Positions 1 to 8,547 of a stretch of 13,163 bases of DNA are shown piece after piece. The position numbers were made by a program, and so were the translations under genes. Position 1 is the first letter of the stretch. Each line of letters starts with the position of its first letter. This DNA is from Tritrichomonas foetus (taxonomy: Eukaryota; Parabasalia; Tritrichomonadida; Tritrichomonadidae). The DNA is taken from positions 131,301-144,463 of the forward strand of contig MLAK01001271.1 of NCBI GenBank assembly GCA_001839685.1. Reading direction: 5' to 3'. Below the pieces are notes generated by a model. That model had not been told where the DNA came from. It saw nothing but the letters and a program-made list of their open reading frames with translations, and made no database searches.

Positions 1-1257
1 TTCTGAATCAATAATCCCTATGCTTGTGAAACTTTGTTTTTGTGTTGGAATATTGACAGAATGTGATTTTCCTTTAATTGAAAGCATACGAAATGGTTCA
101 TTAACATAGTTTACACAAGTTTCATCTATATTGATAATTTTATTGGTTGGAAATTGATGGAAAGCTTCAACTAAACTAATAACATAGTTCTGCGAATAAA
201 TTTCATCAATAATTCCTTCTTTACTTGTTTTAGTCTTGGTGAAACAGAAATTGTATCTTTGTAAAAAGCTATGAATCCATTTATAAGAACCATGAAATCG
301 GATTTCAATGAGTGAATCAACTTCCTGATCACTCATTGAATCTATCAAATCTTTTAATTGCTTTTTTTCTTCTTCTGTTGTCAAATTCAATGATTTAATT
401 TTCTCAAGATACAATCGATCTCTTTCTGTTTTTAAAAAGTGGGTCATTGCTATGTCTTTGATATCGTCGATATCTAAACAACAATCCATTTTTTCCACAA
501 TACTTTTGAAGATCTGTTGTTCATCTGCATTTGAAAATATTCGATGTCTTCCTCCCTTTTTATTAATCAAAAAACTGGCTATCGTTTTTTTCTTCGACAA
601 AATTTGGTAGCGCCATGATTTTAATGTATTAATGTTAATGAGAGTTTCATTACTAATCTTTTGAAGTTCCCCATACTCCAATTTTTCTTTAGACGAAAGT
701 TTTTGCAAAATCTTTTTGCCTTCCAAAAAGTTAAAATTTAGTGTTGATTTGATAAAATTATTTTTTTTTAGGTTTAGTGTATATTTTTTTGGTTTATTTT
801 TGACATTAAATGGAATGTTTAATACGGCAATTCTATTAATTGGCTTCTTTACTTCACTGATTAGGTTTATATTCAAATTAATATTTTCATTAGAATTATT
901 AATCGATACGTCATTAAAATTATTAATATGTTTGTCAATAGATTCGTGGTTAGATTTATTAATAGAGTTGTCAACAGAGTTGTCAGCAGAATTGTCAACA
1001 GAATTGTCAAAATTATCTGTGATATTTCTTACTTCTGGAAGTATTAGTTTGGCTTGTCGCGTATTAGCCTTAGTAAATTGTGATGCAACAGTTTGGCAAG
1101 CAACATCATTCGTTGGGTTTGATAATAATTTACGAAAATTATTGATGCGTTTTCGTCGAGGTTTGGATGGACATTGTGGGTTAAAGTATGGTATGATATT
1201 ATTTTTTTCTGGTTGAACTAATTCGGTGAATGAGAAAAGTCGACTAAGAAAACTCAT
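1..1257 (-). CDS. pogo/CENP-B-like DDE transposase, 5' part (runs off the window)
   Basis: I translated this frame by hand; 419 codons are open from ATG at 1257 to the window edge. The order of parts is: a basic N-terminus; an Asn/Asp/Ser-rich linker (about residues 80-140) with DNS repeats; a Lys-rich stretch; then a helical DNA-binding part (about 210-340) containing GGRHR, an acidic DEQQ segment and the pattern SYKWIHSFLQRY. That pattern resembles the end of CENP-B/Tc5-type helix-turn-helix domains. The motif NIDET at 376-380 matches the first catalytic Asp block of pogo/Tigger/Jerky DDE transposases. The other catalytic residues would lie off the window. Such enzymes cut and paste their own element at TA sites. 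Two Inr-like motifs precede the ATG. The gene follows the stop of the upstream gene with no spacer. The family call is by motif only; whether the element is active or domesticated cannot be judged. Confidence 0.72.
   Translation of the reverse strand, partial: MSFLSRLFSFTELVQPEKNNIIPYFNPQCPSKPRRKRINNFRKLLSNPTNDVACQTVASQFTKANTRQAKLILPEVRNITDNFDNSVDNSADNSVDNSINKSNHESIDKHINNFNDVSINNSNENINLNINLISEVKKPINRIAVLNIPFNVKNKPKKYTLNLKKNNFIKSTLNFNFLEGKKILQKLSSKEKLEYGELQKISNETLININTLKSWRYQILSKKKTIASFLINKKGGRHRIFSNADEQQIFKSIVEKMDCCLDIDDIKDIAMTHFLKTERDRLYLEKIKSLNLTTEEEKKQLKDLIDSMSDQEVDSLIEIRFHGSYKWIHSFLQRYNFCFTKTKTSKEGIIDEIYSQNYVISLVEAFHQFPTNKIINIDETCVNYVNEPFRMLSIKGKSHSVNIPTQKQSFTSIGIIDSE
965..1012. repeat. 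12-bp tandem repeat, four units, inside the transposase gene
   Basis: Four near-identical 12-base units (consensus GARTTGTCARCA on the + strand) run head to tail. Because the unit is a multiple of three, it encodes a four-residue repeat, roughly (V/A/I)DNS, in the transposase linker. Expansion by replication slippage is the simple explanation. Confidence 0.8.
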
Positions 1258-4200
1258 TTATGATAGAAATTTTTTATGACCATAAATTTTCAATGATGNG
1301 CAAAATTTGACCTTTAATAATGTCAGATTTGACATATACGAATCTGACAAACGAGGTGAAAATAAGGAAGTTTGACTGTATTTGGCACATGTTGCATAGA
1401 ATTTTCCAATTTGGGCGATTCCTTCATCATCAACTAAAGGAACAACCATTTCGGAAACTGTATCAAGTACAACATAGACATCGACATCTTCTCCCATATA
1501 AACAGATGCTAACATTGAAACAATATCTTTGTTTTCAACAAATGGTTCAATGGCATTTACGGTGAGTTCCATATACTGAACATCAATAGAATCAAATAAA
1601 AATCTACTAATTTCTGTTGTTGCAACGTGCCACATCCATGGAAGAAGAGCAAGAAGTGCAGTATAAGCAGCACAAGGTGAATCTGATAATAATTGAATGT
1701 ATTGTGTATGAATGAGACGGTTAATTACAAGGATCATTAGATCTATGTTTCCATCACCGCTGAAGTTAAGGATTGAAGGCAAAGCACCATGATAAGTGTC
1801 ACCCCAAGGCGAATGGAATCTATAGAATGAAGAAGCTGGGAAATAACCAATCATTGGTGTTTCTTTTCCAGCTAAAGCAGAGAAATTTTGTGGTGTTAAG
1901 AAGATCGAAACCAAATTCAAAGCAGCATCAAAGATTTCTTTGAATAAGGATGTATTTCGATCCAATGATGATAAAGCAAGCCATAAAATGACATGATCTA
2001 CAGAAGTGCATTTATTTGGAGCCATTGCAGCAAGTGTATTCAAAGCTGTTGCCATATATTTTGTATATAAAGATGTATTTTCATTTGCTTGATACATAAT
2101 TGGAATTGCATCACAAACAGTCCACATTGAGCGAGAAATAAGTCCAACAACAAGCATTGAATTATCAAGAAGGTTTCCTGTATAACTTTGTAATGCGCAG
2201 GTTGCACGATTCAGATCACCACAACAAATTCCCCACTTAAGAAGTTCATGACCAAAATCGAGAGCCATTTGTTGATCATAAGTTATTAAGAAATTAGTAA
2301 TATTGCGGGTCATTTCAGATCGATCAATTAACTGTCGATGAACATTTGAAAGACTCTGAACTTCTTGAATGGCCTCGAGTAGCATGTGACTCGATTCTTT
2401 GGTCACCAATGGCTTGAATGATTCCAAAATATTTAATAGTAATTCTTTAATGACATCTAAAAAGTTATCGATAAAAATAATACATGATGCAAAAATAAGT
2501 GGTGCATATGGAATTATTGGACGAGATGAGTCCAAAACAAGTTTGCTTAATGCTTGATAAATGAATAAGAAAAGATCATTTTTATCATTAGCTTCAGTAA
2601 AATCATCACCAAGGAAATGAGAAATGTCATTTTCTGCTTCATTGCTTAAATGTGTGTGATCATAAAAGAACTTATTTAAGCTGAGGTAACTGCATAATAT
2701 CGAAACAATTTCACCTGGTGCTACTCGATATAAATATCGAATAATTTGAAGTGCAGTTGTATGGTTTGCTTGATTTTGGCAATCATATAAAATTGAGAGT
2801 TCAATTGGAAAAAAGTTTGTATTAATTGCATTTTCAGTCAGAATCATGGTCTTCCAAACATCAAAGAATGATGAATTCACATCAAGGTTTTGGAAATCTT
2901 TAAATGATGTCATTAACTTATCAATAAATGAATAACAAGAGAAGTGCATGAATAAAAGTTCAGTTTGATTTGAAATAACTCGATTTTCTAAATCAAATTC
3001 AATCGAATCAAACCATGGCATTAAAATATATAAAGTACGCTCAACAATATCTTGCGAGTTAATTGGAAGGAAATCAAAAGCTGCTGATAACACTGCTTCC
3101 ATACAGAAAGAAAATGTTGTGCACAGGTTCCGTGAAATTCCAAGAATTGTTTGATTATCTAAACAACGAGTGTTTTGCTCAAGTTTTCGACTTTCTTCAA
3201 GGAACATATCAAACAATAATGGAATATCATCGGGTCTCCCACTCATATGGAATAGAACAAGAACAGGAACAAGAGATGCCAATAAAATAAATGATTGTTC
3301 AGTAAGCTTTAAATCTGGCAAGTTCATATAAAATAAGCAACATAAAATTAAAGATCCGCAATTTTCATAAATTGTTTGAAGATATTTCAAAAATGGTGAA
3401 GATTGATCAATATCATAACATGAAAGCCATTGTGTACGTAAAATATCACTTAACATTGTATTTTGTGTCAATGATGGCGCTCTAAAGAATTGGGAAATCG
3501 CAACAAAGAAAGGCGAACCACCTGGTTGCATTGCCCATTGAATATATTGTGGGAAAAGCAATTCAAAATGATGAGAAAGGAGATGAAGAAGAATATCAGT
3601 AGATGTCTTGGTAATACCCTTAATAATCTCATAGAAATTTTCATTCATTAAGAAATTAACGTCTTCAACTTGACAGCATGCAGCCCATTGGGTAAGTGTT
3701 GCAATTACGTAAGTTTGTAAACGGCTATGACCAGATCTCATTCTAGCCAAGTTGATTAAAACATAGAAAGTTGGTTGAACTTTTACAATAAATTCATTTG
3801 TCATATCAACAATGAAGTCACAACATGGAAATGGTGCTTGAACTTGCACTTTTTGTTGTTCATAAAGTGCAGATAAAAGTTTATAACCAGTCATTAAACA
3901 TTCACTCACAAAAATCCAATTTATATTCACCATCCGATAATGTTTTTCTGTTATTTCTGGCACAATTTGATCTCTTAAATCACCCCAATCAAAAGATTGA
4001 AAGTTTTTAATGTATAAATCAAGGAAAAGTGAGAAAAATTCTTCATGTTCTGAAATTGCAGTGAAATTAATATTCCATGTCATTGATCGAAGCACCAAAG
4101 CGATAATTTCTGGTTTTATAGATTCATCCATCATATTCAGAAATGCAGGAAATGATGAAATATTTAATGGACTTAAAAGAACTCGAATAGATGGATAGGA

Positions 4201-5958
4201 AGAATCAATATAATTGCAAATAGCCTTAAACAGTTCATCTAGAATTTGATTTGTTAATTTTTGAAGGAGTGGAAGCTTTGATTTTTCACCAAAATTGCTG
4301 AGAGGTGTTTCAGCAAGAGCTGATAAAAATGTTAATGTGTTCATAATCCTTCCTTTAAGTTTATGATCTTCTTTAGCTCGTTGACTCGTCACAAAAGCGA
4401 TAGCCATTTGCTTATATTTAGTTAGCATTGATTCCGAGAAGTTCTGTGCAGCATAGATACCAATTGTACTATACATGTATTGCCAAATATTACAATCAAC
4501 AGAAGTCATTGCATCAAGCATAGGAAGTGGTACGACTGGTGTCATTGTGTCTCTGCTCATCAGCATCATTGGATCCCTTTCAATATGCTTCAGAAGATGT
4601 TCTTCAAAGAAACCCGAATTTTCTTTTAATATTTGCGATAAAGGAATAGTGTCTTCACCTGCTTCAAAATGACCAAGTGTTTCAATAAGCTTGAAAGAAG
4701 CATAACGAATTCGCGGAAGGGATGAGCCAAGCCCGAGAAGACCTAAAATACTTAATTGTTCAATTTGGTCATCCTCAATGTACCTTTGTGGAAGACAACC
4801 TAAAACATCAACAATACGTGAGAGCATGTGATACAATGTGTGGTTCTGTTCTGGAGTGATTACAGAAAGCTGTGTAAATTGATTTACAATCTCGTCGAAA
4901 ATTAAAAACGAGTAAGAAGGAAACACTAAATAAAACAATTGTGCAAGTGATAAAAAAAATGCAGAATATTTTGCTTCAACATAGATAATAAGTTTAAGGA
5001 ATTGAGGTGCTTCAACATTAGCTTCTTCAAGATTCAGAAATGGTAATAATTTGGACAACATAATATTCACGTCGTTCGCAAATGAAAATGGCTGAGAAAA
5101 TCGAACACAGTCATCTGAAAAATTAGAAGGGAAGCCTGATATTTGGGAATTTAATTCTGAATATTGTTTAGCTATCGGTTTTGTATGATTAAAATAATCA
5201 GATTTTGGTTTGGTAAAAATATCAATATCTTGGAATTGTGAAATTGCAAAAAGTGCTTCAAGACGTGTTGGAAACCCACAGGATATATCGAAAGTACGAT
5301 ATGATGGTGGAACTATCACAGTTTGAATAATATTAGTGAAAGAAACAACAAAAATTGTTTCATTGATTGGCTTGTCTTCATAGAATTTAATTAAAGATTC
5401 TGAAAATTTCAAAAACACTCGATAAAGTTGATCGCGAATCATTATCAAGGCTTGACCAAATTGAGTCTCAAATTCTGGACTACCACTTGAAAAAAAGTCA
5501 TACCGATGCGAGTGATCTTTCCAATGATCGTTTCTTGGCGAGCGAGGGGCATTTCGTAGAAATCCATGAATCGGATCCAAAATCGTTCTCGAAACAAGTG
5601 CCAAAATTCGCCTGATCGATGGCTCATCAAGCATTAATTGCGGAAAATAAAAATTAGCGAAGTGGAAAAAATCAAAAGCAGCAATTTGACAAATAATACT
5701 CGAACATAATTCTGGATACGACTGTAAAAATTCTGTGTGCAAAATGATCATGTCGAATAAATCGTCGAAAATATCGGTTGAAGCTTCTGGACAAACGTAA
5801 GCAAAATTAATTCCTGGAACGTAATTTACAGCGGTCGAATCGGATAATTTGCCTCGTAGTTTTGAATAAATTTCGTCTAGCAGATTAGCTGCTTTATCAA
5901 ATATTTTTTCGTGAATTAAAGAAGAAAAGTCATCGACATTTTTTCGCAAAGTCTTCAT
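1258..5958 (-). CDS. very large helical protein of unknown function (1566 aa)
   Basis: I do not recognise this protein. One uninterrupted frame of 1566 codons starts at ATG 5958; an upstream in-frame TTG is not a credible eukaryotic start. The product is rich in Leu, Phe, Ile and Asn. It lacks a signal peptide and any clear long membrane segment. It reads as successive amphipathic helices, which is consistent with but does not prove a HEAT/ARM-like solenoid, as in transport receptors or large scaffolds. No catalytic or nucleotide-binding motif stands out. There is an ambiguous base at 1299 (codon NCA). The stop TAA is followed by A, giving UAAA. The last roughly 15 codons overlap promoter-like sequence of the adjoining transposase gene, so the natural C-terminus may be missing. 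There is no clean Inr near the ATG; TTTCCACTTTTT lies about 30 nt upstream. Confidence 0.8.
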   Translation of the reverse strand: MKTLRKNVDDFSSLIHEKIFDKAANLLDEIYSKLRGKLSDSTAVNYVPGINFAYVCPEASTDIFDDLFDMIILHTEFLQSYPELCSSIICQIAAFDFFHFANFYFPQLMLDEPSIRRILALVSRTILDPIHGFLRNAPRSPRNDHWKDHSHRYDFFSSGSPEFETQFGQALIMIRDQLYRVFLKFSESLIKFYEDKPINETIFVVSFTNIIQTVIVPPSYRTFDISCGFPTRLEALFAISQFQDIDIFTKPKSDYFNHTKPIAKQYSELNSQISGFPSNFSDDCVRFSQPFSFANDVNIMLSKLLPFLNLEEANVEAPQFLKLIIYVEAKYSAFFLSLAQLFYLVFPSYSFLIFDEIVNQFTQLSVITPEQNHTLYHMLSRIVDVLGCLPQRYIEDDQIEQLSILGLLGLGSSLPRIRYASFKLIETLGHFEAGEDTIPLSQILKENSGFFEEHLLKHIERDPMMLMSRDTMTPVVPLPMLDAMTSVDCNIWQYMYSTIGIYAAQNFSESMLTKYKQMAIAFVTSQRAKEDHKLKGRIMNTLTFLSALAETPLSNFGEKSKLPLLQKLTNQILDELFKAICNYIDSSYPSIRVLLSPLNISSFPAFLNMMDESIKPEIIALVLRSMTWNINFTAISEHEEFFSLFLDLYIKNFQSFDWGDLRDQIVPEITEKHYRMVNINWIFVSECLMTGYKLLSALYEQQKVQVQAPFPCCDFIVDMTNEFIVKVQPTFYVLINLARMRSGHSRLQTYVIATLTQWAACCQVEDVNFLMNENFYEIIKGITKTSTDILLHLLSHHFELLFPQYIQWAMQPGGSPFFVAISQFFRAPSLTQNTMLSDILRTQWLSCYDIDQSSPFLKYLQTIYENCGSLILCCLFYMNLPDLKLTEQSFILLASLVPVLVLFHMSGRPDDIPLLFDMFLEESRKLEQNTRCLDNQTILGISRNLCTTFSFCMEAVLSAAFDFLPINSQDIVERTLYILMPWFDSIEFDLENRVISNQTELLFMHFSCYSFIDKLMTSFKDFQNLDVNSSFFDVWKTMILTENAINTNFFPIELSILYDCQNQANHTTALQIIRYLYRVAPGEIVSILCSYLSLNKFFYDHTHLSNEAENDISHFLGDDFTEANDKNDLFLFIYQALSKLVLDSSRPIIPYAPLIFASCIIFIDNFLDVIKELLLNILESFKPLVTKESSHMLLEAIQEVQSLSNVHRQLIDRSEMTRNITNFLITYDQQMALDFGHELLKWGICCGDLNRATCALQSYTGNLLDNSMLVVGLISRSMWTVCDAIPIMYQANENTSLYTKYMATALNTLAAMAPNKCTSVDHVILWLALSSLDRNTSLFKEIFDAALNLVSIFLTPQNFSALAGKETPMIGYFPASSFYRFHSPWGDTYHGALPSILNFSGDGNIDLMILVINRLIHTQYIQLLSDSPCAAYTALLALLPWMWHVATTEISRFLFDSIDVQYMELTVNAIEPFVENKDIVSMLASVYMGEDVDVYVVLDTVSEMVVPLVDDEGIAQIGKFYATCAKYSQTSLFSPRLSDSYMSNLTLLKVKFCXSLKIYGHKKFLS
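1259..1263 (-). promoter_or_regulatory. Inr-like motif TCATA before the transposase ATG
   Basis: Read on the minus strand, TCATA fits the trichomonad initiator TCA(+1)YW. The +1 A would be base 1261, leaving a 4-nt leader. The motif overlaps the TAA stop of the upstream gene. This start is very close to the ATG, so the copy at 1275-1279 may be the one used. Confidence 0.45.
1275..1279 (-). promoter_or_regulatory. second Inr-like motif TCATA, 20 nt before the transposase ATG
   Basis: TCATA on the minus strand places +1 at 1277, giving a 20-nt leader, which is typical for trichomonad genes. The site lies inside the last codons of the large upstream frame. This suggests that the tail of that frame is really transposon-derived promoter sequence. 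Confidence 0.45.
1321..1349. repeat. 9-bp inverted repeat near the transposon-side end of the large gene
   Basis: TGTCAGATT (1321-1329) and AATCTGACA (1341-1349) are perfect reverse complements separated by 11 bases. They lie in the 3' end of the large gene, about 60-90 bp from the transposase ATG. They could be part of a terminal repeat of the inserted element, or chance within coding sequence. Confidence 0.5.
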
Positions 5959-6659
5959 CAAGCAATTAAATAGATTATATAAAAAGTGGAAACCTGTATT
6001 GAAAATATGTATTGAAATTCAAAAACTTTATTGAAATCTTTCACCTAATGATATCTCAAAAAAAACAAAAAAAAGCAGAAAGTTAGAAACTCTTCAATCT
6101 TTTATTTTGCTTAGCTTTTGCAAAATATTATTTTAGTTATTGGAGGTAAGTACTATTAAAGATTTTTTCGCAAAAGTTTTATACAGATTTTTAGAAAATT
6201 ATCTTTCTTACTTGTGTACATTTGAATAGCGTAAAATATTTTGTATGATACGATAAATAACTTTTTCTTGATGAATCTGAATTGAGCATTATCTCTCAGA
6301 GAAATATGTATTGCCAAATCCCGATCAAAAATTGAGTTAGTAGATAAACAAGAGCTTTCCTTTCATCTCTTGAAACAAATGTTCGTTCATTCTGCAGAAA
6401 ATATACTATTGAATAATTCAATTTATGAAATTTTAAAAAAGGCATTTTTACTTTCATATCGGTGATTGAAAACAATATCTATTAGTATCAATGAACAGAA
6501 AAATGATATGAAAATCTTTCATTCGTTCTAAAAAAAGCTTTTCATTTCACTGGATTGAGCATGTCATTCAATATCCATATACAAAACATGAATGACTTAT
6601 CATAAATGCATAAAAAAAGAAGAAAATTGCGGAAAATCAGATTTTATTAATAACAATAA
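5959..6659. other. intergenic region, about 700 bp
   Basis: This AT-rich stretch lies between two minus-strand genes. It holds the promoter of the large gene and the 3' flank of the 216-residue gene, where a TAATAAA sequence follows that gene's stop within about 20 nt. The longest ATG-initiated frame I found is 28 codons (6379-6465, +), which is not convincing. A 9-bp inverted repeat (TTTCATATC at 6452-6460, GATATGAAA at 6505-6513) is the only structure of note. I see no RNA gene. Confidence 0.6.
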
Positions 6660-7310
6660 TTATTCATCAAGTGACCATCGGCAAACATCAGTTCTCAGGT
6701 ATTTTAATGCCTTAATTATATGGTGTATTTTCTTTTCAACATCTTTTACAATCTGACAATCAGCCACATTTGGAGCGAGTATGTCGCTTGCGCCGATAAG
6801 CCCGCTAAATCTGACATAAAAGCATGAATCTTTATATTCAAGGTGTGTCATTAAATGCTCTGGTATTTTTTCAATCAGGTATTGACGGAAATCAATTTCT
6901 GTGAATTTTGGATCAGAAAAAATGCAACTGATGGAATTCGCCTTTTCCAAGAATTTATCAACAACCGCCAAATCGACTTTATCTGTGTGGTTTGACATAT
7001 ATGTGACTTCACTGCACAAAACGGAAGACAAAACGGCGACTTGGTGGAGAAAAATTAGCGGAAATTGACGAATCGGATAAATTGTCTGCTGGAAAACCGT
7101 CGAATTGGAAGTAGTAATAAGAGAGCCACCAGTAATCGTGCTTGCAGCAACGTTCATTTGAATTTGGTAGTTCATTTGAATAGTAGCGGCGTTGAAATAT
7201 AAATCGTAGGTAACGTCTTGGTTTCTGATATTCATAACTTGGGTTAGATTATCGATGACTTCTTTCAGTGTATCAACTGTGAGTTGATGGCGCTTTTCTT
7301 CAAGAGACAT
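6660..7310 (-). CDS. hypothetical protein, 216 aa
   Basis: I do not recognise this protein with confidence. The start is ATG at 7310; the longer open frame begins at a TTG 24 bases upstream and is rejected as an initiator. The N-terminus (EEKRHQLTVDTLKEVIDNL) is a likely helix. A Thr/Ser/Gln-rich, probably strand-forming middle follows (about residues 40-80), then more helix and a charged C-terminal helix near 190-205. There is no signal peptide or membrane span. The helix-strand-helix order loosely recalls the Rogdi/RAV2 family (V-ATPase assembly), but this is an impression of architecture, not a motif match, and that family is usually longer. The gene is divergent from profilin with 169 bp between start codons. 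No clean Inr lies close to the ATG. Confidence 0.7.
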   Translation of the reverse strand: MSLEEKRHQLTVDTLKEVIDNLTQVMNIRNQDVTYDLYFNAATIQMNYQIQMNVAASTITGGSLITTSNSTVFQQTIYPIRQFPLIFLHQVAVLSSVLCSEVTYMSNHTDKVDLAVVDKFLEKANSISCIFSDPKFTEIDFRQYLIEKIPEHLMTHLEYKDSCFYVRFSGLIGASDILAPNVADCQIVKDVEKKIHHIIKALKYLRTDVCRWSLDE

Positions 7311-7456
7311 GATAAAAATTTGTTTGTAATTCAATCTATCTACTTTTTCAGAAATTATATGGTTGTTTATTATGGTGAAAGACTAGATAAAGAAGGAAAA
7401 AGTTAACTTTGAATGAATTGGTGAATAGATAACCAAGTAAGCATACAAAAAGTTTA

Positions 7457-7461
7457 TCATA
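7457..7461 (+). promoter_or_regulatory. Inr-like motif TCATA before profilin
   Basis: TCATA places +1 at 7459 and gives a 21-nt leader before the profilin ATG at 7480. It lies in the 169-bp divergent promoter region shared with the minus-strand gene. Confidence 0.5.
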
Positions 7462-7479
7462 AATCATCTTAGAAGAAAA

Positions 7480-7872
7480 ATGTCTTTCCACAAAATGACA
7501 GACTGCCTCATCGGCAAAATGACAGGCGGCGCTATTATCGGACTGGATGGTGGAATTTGGGCATCTACTCCAGGTTTTTATGGAAATTCGATCGAATTCT
7601 CTGCTATCGCTTCTGCTTTTCACCCGCAGTCAGACGCCAAGTACAAAGGTCTTCTTTTCCAAAACGAACTTTACGTTATCACGTCATGGACAGACAGTAC
7701 GCCGAATATCATCGTTGCCCAAAAAAGCAGCAATAGTCTTGTTGTTGCCAAATGCAATCGTTGCCTAGTTTTAGGGTACCATGATGAGCAAATGCCCTTC
7801 GATGAATGCTTCCAGGCTGTCACGGAGCTCGCGCAATCTCTCATCGAGCCAGAAACAGACCTCCTCCTGTAA
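7480..7872 (+). CDS. profilin, actin-monomer-binding protein
   Basis: The product is 130 residues, the usual profilin length. The N-terminal part contains the family's hallmark strand-turn pattern, here GGAIIGLDGGIWASTPGF (about residues 16-33), with the conserved Trp. The middle KYKGLLFQNELYVI and the strand SSNSLVVAKCNRCLVLGYH fit the profilin beta sheet. The C-terminal helix is FDECFQAVTELAQSL. Profilin binds G-actin in the cytosol, promotes nucleotide exchange and delivers monomers to proline-rich elongation factors such as formins. In trichomonads actin drives the amoeboid shape change on host contact. ATG 7480 gives the standard N-terminus and has an Inr 21 nt upstream. The stop TAA reads on as TAAAG, so the UAAA poly(A) signal overlaps it. 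Base composition is richer in GC than the flanks, as expected for a highly expressed gene. Confidence 0.93.
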   Translation: MSFHKMTDCLIGKMTGGAIIGLDGGIWASTPGFYGNSIEFSAIASAFHPQSDAKYKGLLFQNELYVITSWTDSTPNIIVAQKSSNSLVVAKCNRCLVLGYHDEQMPFDECFQAVTELAQSLIEPETDLLL

Positions 7873-7965
7873 AGTAAATATATTTGTATTATTTAATGCT
7901 GTTTTTATACAAAATCCAATTATTTCGGACATTATGAAGCTGCTATTCATCAATTTTTTTAGTTA

Positions 7966-8124
7966 ATGGATCAAAAATTTTTTGTGAATAATTACAGAAA
8001 AAATACCAGCAATTTGCGTGATGCAAAACATGTGCGAGTTGCTGGCAAAGTCTTTATTAATAACGATATTTTGGAAATTCACTTCAATTTGAAAATGTTT
8101 TTTTACCTCTTATATTTTATTTGA
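7966..8124 (+). CDS. possible small protein, 52 aa, unrecognised
   Basis: The frame runs from ATG 7966 to TGA 8122. Residues 1-40 look coding: mixed charged and hydrophobic, with less AT than the flanks and a strand-like run VRVAGKVFINNDILEIHF. That pattern recalls the first strands of small OB- or Sm-like barrels, but it is too short to assign. The last 12 residues (LKMFFYLLYFI) are low-complexity AT-rich sequence. This may mean the frame has run into non-coding DNA after a missed splice site or a frameshift. No Inr of the TCAYW type lies just upstream. It is either a small gene, a gene fragment, or chance. Confidence 0.28.
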   Translation: MDQKFFVNNYRKNTSNLRDAKHVRVAGKVFINNDILEIHFNLKMFFYLLYFI

Positions 8125-8509
8125 AATGCACAATAAAATAATATAAATGATACTGCTTAAAATTTCATCAAACTAATACTCCTTCGAAGAAGAACCAAAA
8201 TGGTGATTTCTTGATTTGTTGGTATCATGAAGTCAACTATTTTAATCAATAAAAACACAATGTATTTTATAGATGTAAATAAAACATATATTCAAGCCTT
8301 CACAATATTCACATCATATGGTTTCGACAAAATGATGTTTTTCTCCTTCCACAATTATAAACAGGACATTGTAAAGTATATCTTTTAGATACACGAATGG
8401 CTCACTTATAATCTTCATTTTGCACATGCATGATGATATTTACATGAAGTATAATTGAATAGTATTTAGTTATGAAAAAGTTGACTAAACACATTCAAAT
8501 AAAATGATT

Positions 8510-8514
8510 TCATT
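8510..8514 (+). promoter_or_regulatory. Inr-like motif TCATT upstream of the RIC1-like gene
   Basis: TCATT fits the trichomonad initiator, with +1 at 8512, which is 36 nt before the first codon of the open frame. A transcript starting here would contain no in-frame AUG until codon 177, so it conflicts with ordinary initiation. Confidence 0.3.
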
Positions 8515-8547
8515 GAAAGACAAAAAAAATCTTTTCTTTAATTTGTT

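Larger units (their letters stand above)
7873..8547. other. intergenic region between profilin and the RIC1-like gene
   Basis: This stretch is about 675 bp and AT-rich. It includes the possible small gene at 7966-8124, a second 53-codon open frame (8227-8388, +) without recognisable features, and an Inr-like TCATT at 8510-8514 that is the best promoter candidate for the downstream gene. I looked for a first exon for that gene with trichomonad splice motifs (GTATGT and ACTAACACACAG) and found no convincing pair. Confidence 0.5.

Noticed and set aside
716..1216. 166-codon open frame on the + strand
   Set aside because: It is antisense to the transposase frame; its Leu/Phe/Ser-rich product reflects the reverse complement of Asn/Lys-rich codons.
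5958..5961. TTG at 5961 as the start of the large gene, and likewise TTG at 7334 for the 216-residue gene
   Set aside because: Eukaryotic initiation needs AUG; in-frame ATGs at 5958 and 7310 are the sensible starts.
6563..6596. 7-bp inverted repeat GTCATTC/GAATGAC in the 5959-6659 gap
   Set aside because: Too short and too widely spaced to mean much in AT-rich DNA.
7348..7623. 91-codon minus-strand frame across the profilin start
   Set aside because: It overlaps the clear profilin gene and its promoter and has no protein-like texture of its own.
8006..8045. 7-bp inverted repeat CCAGCAA/TTGCTGG with a 26-base loop
   Set aside because: Arms this short with such a long loop are expected by chance in 13 kb; it also lies inside the possible small gene.
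8227..8388. 53-codon frame upstream of the RIC1-like gene as its first exon (it contains an internal MYF like human RIC1)
   Set aside because: No trichomonad-type donor site and no fitting acceptor join it to the downstream frame; the resemblance is three residues.
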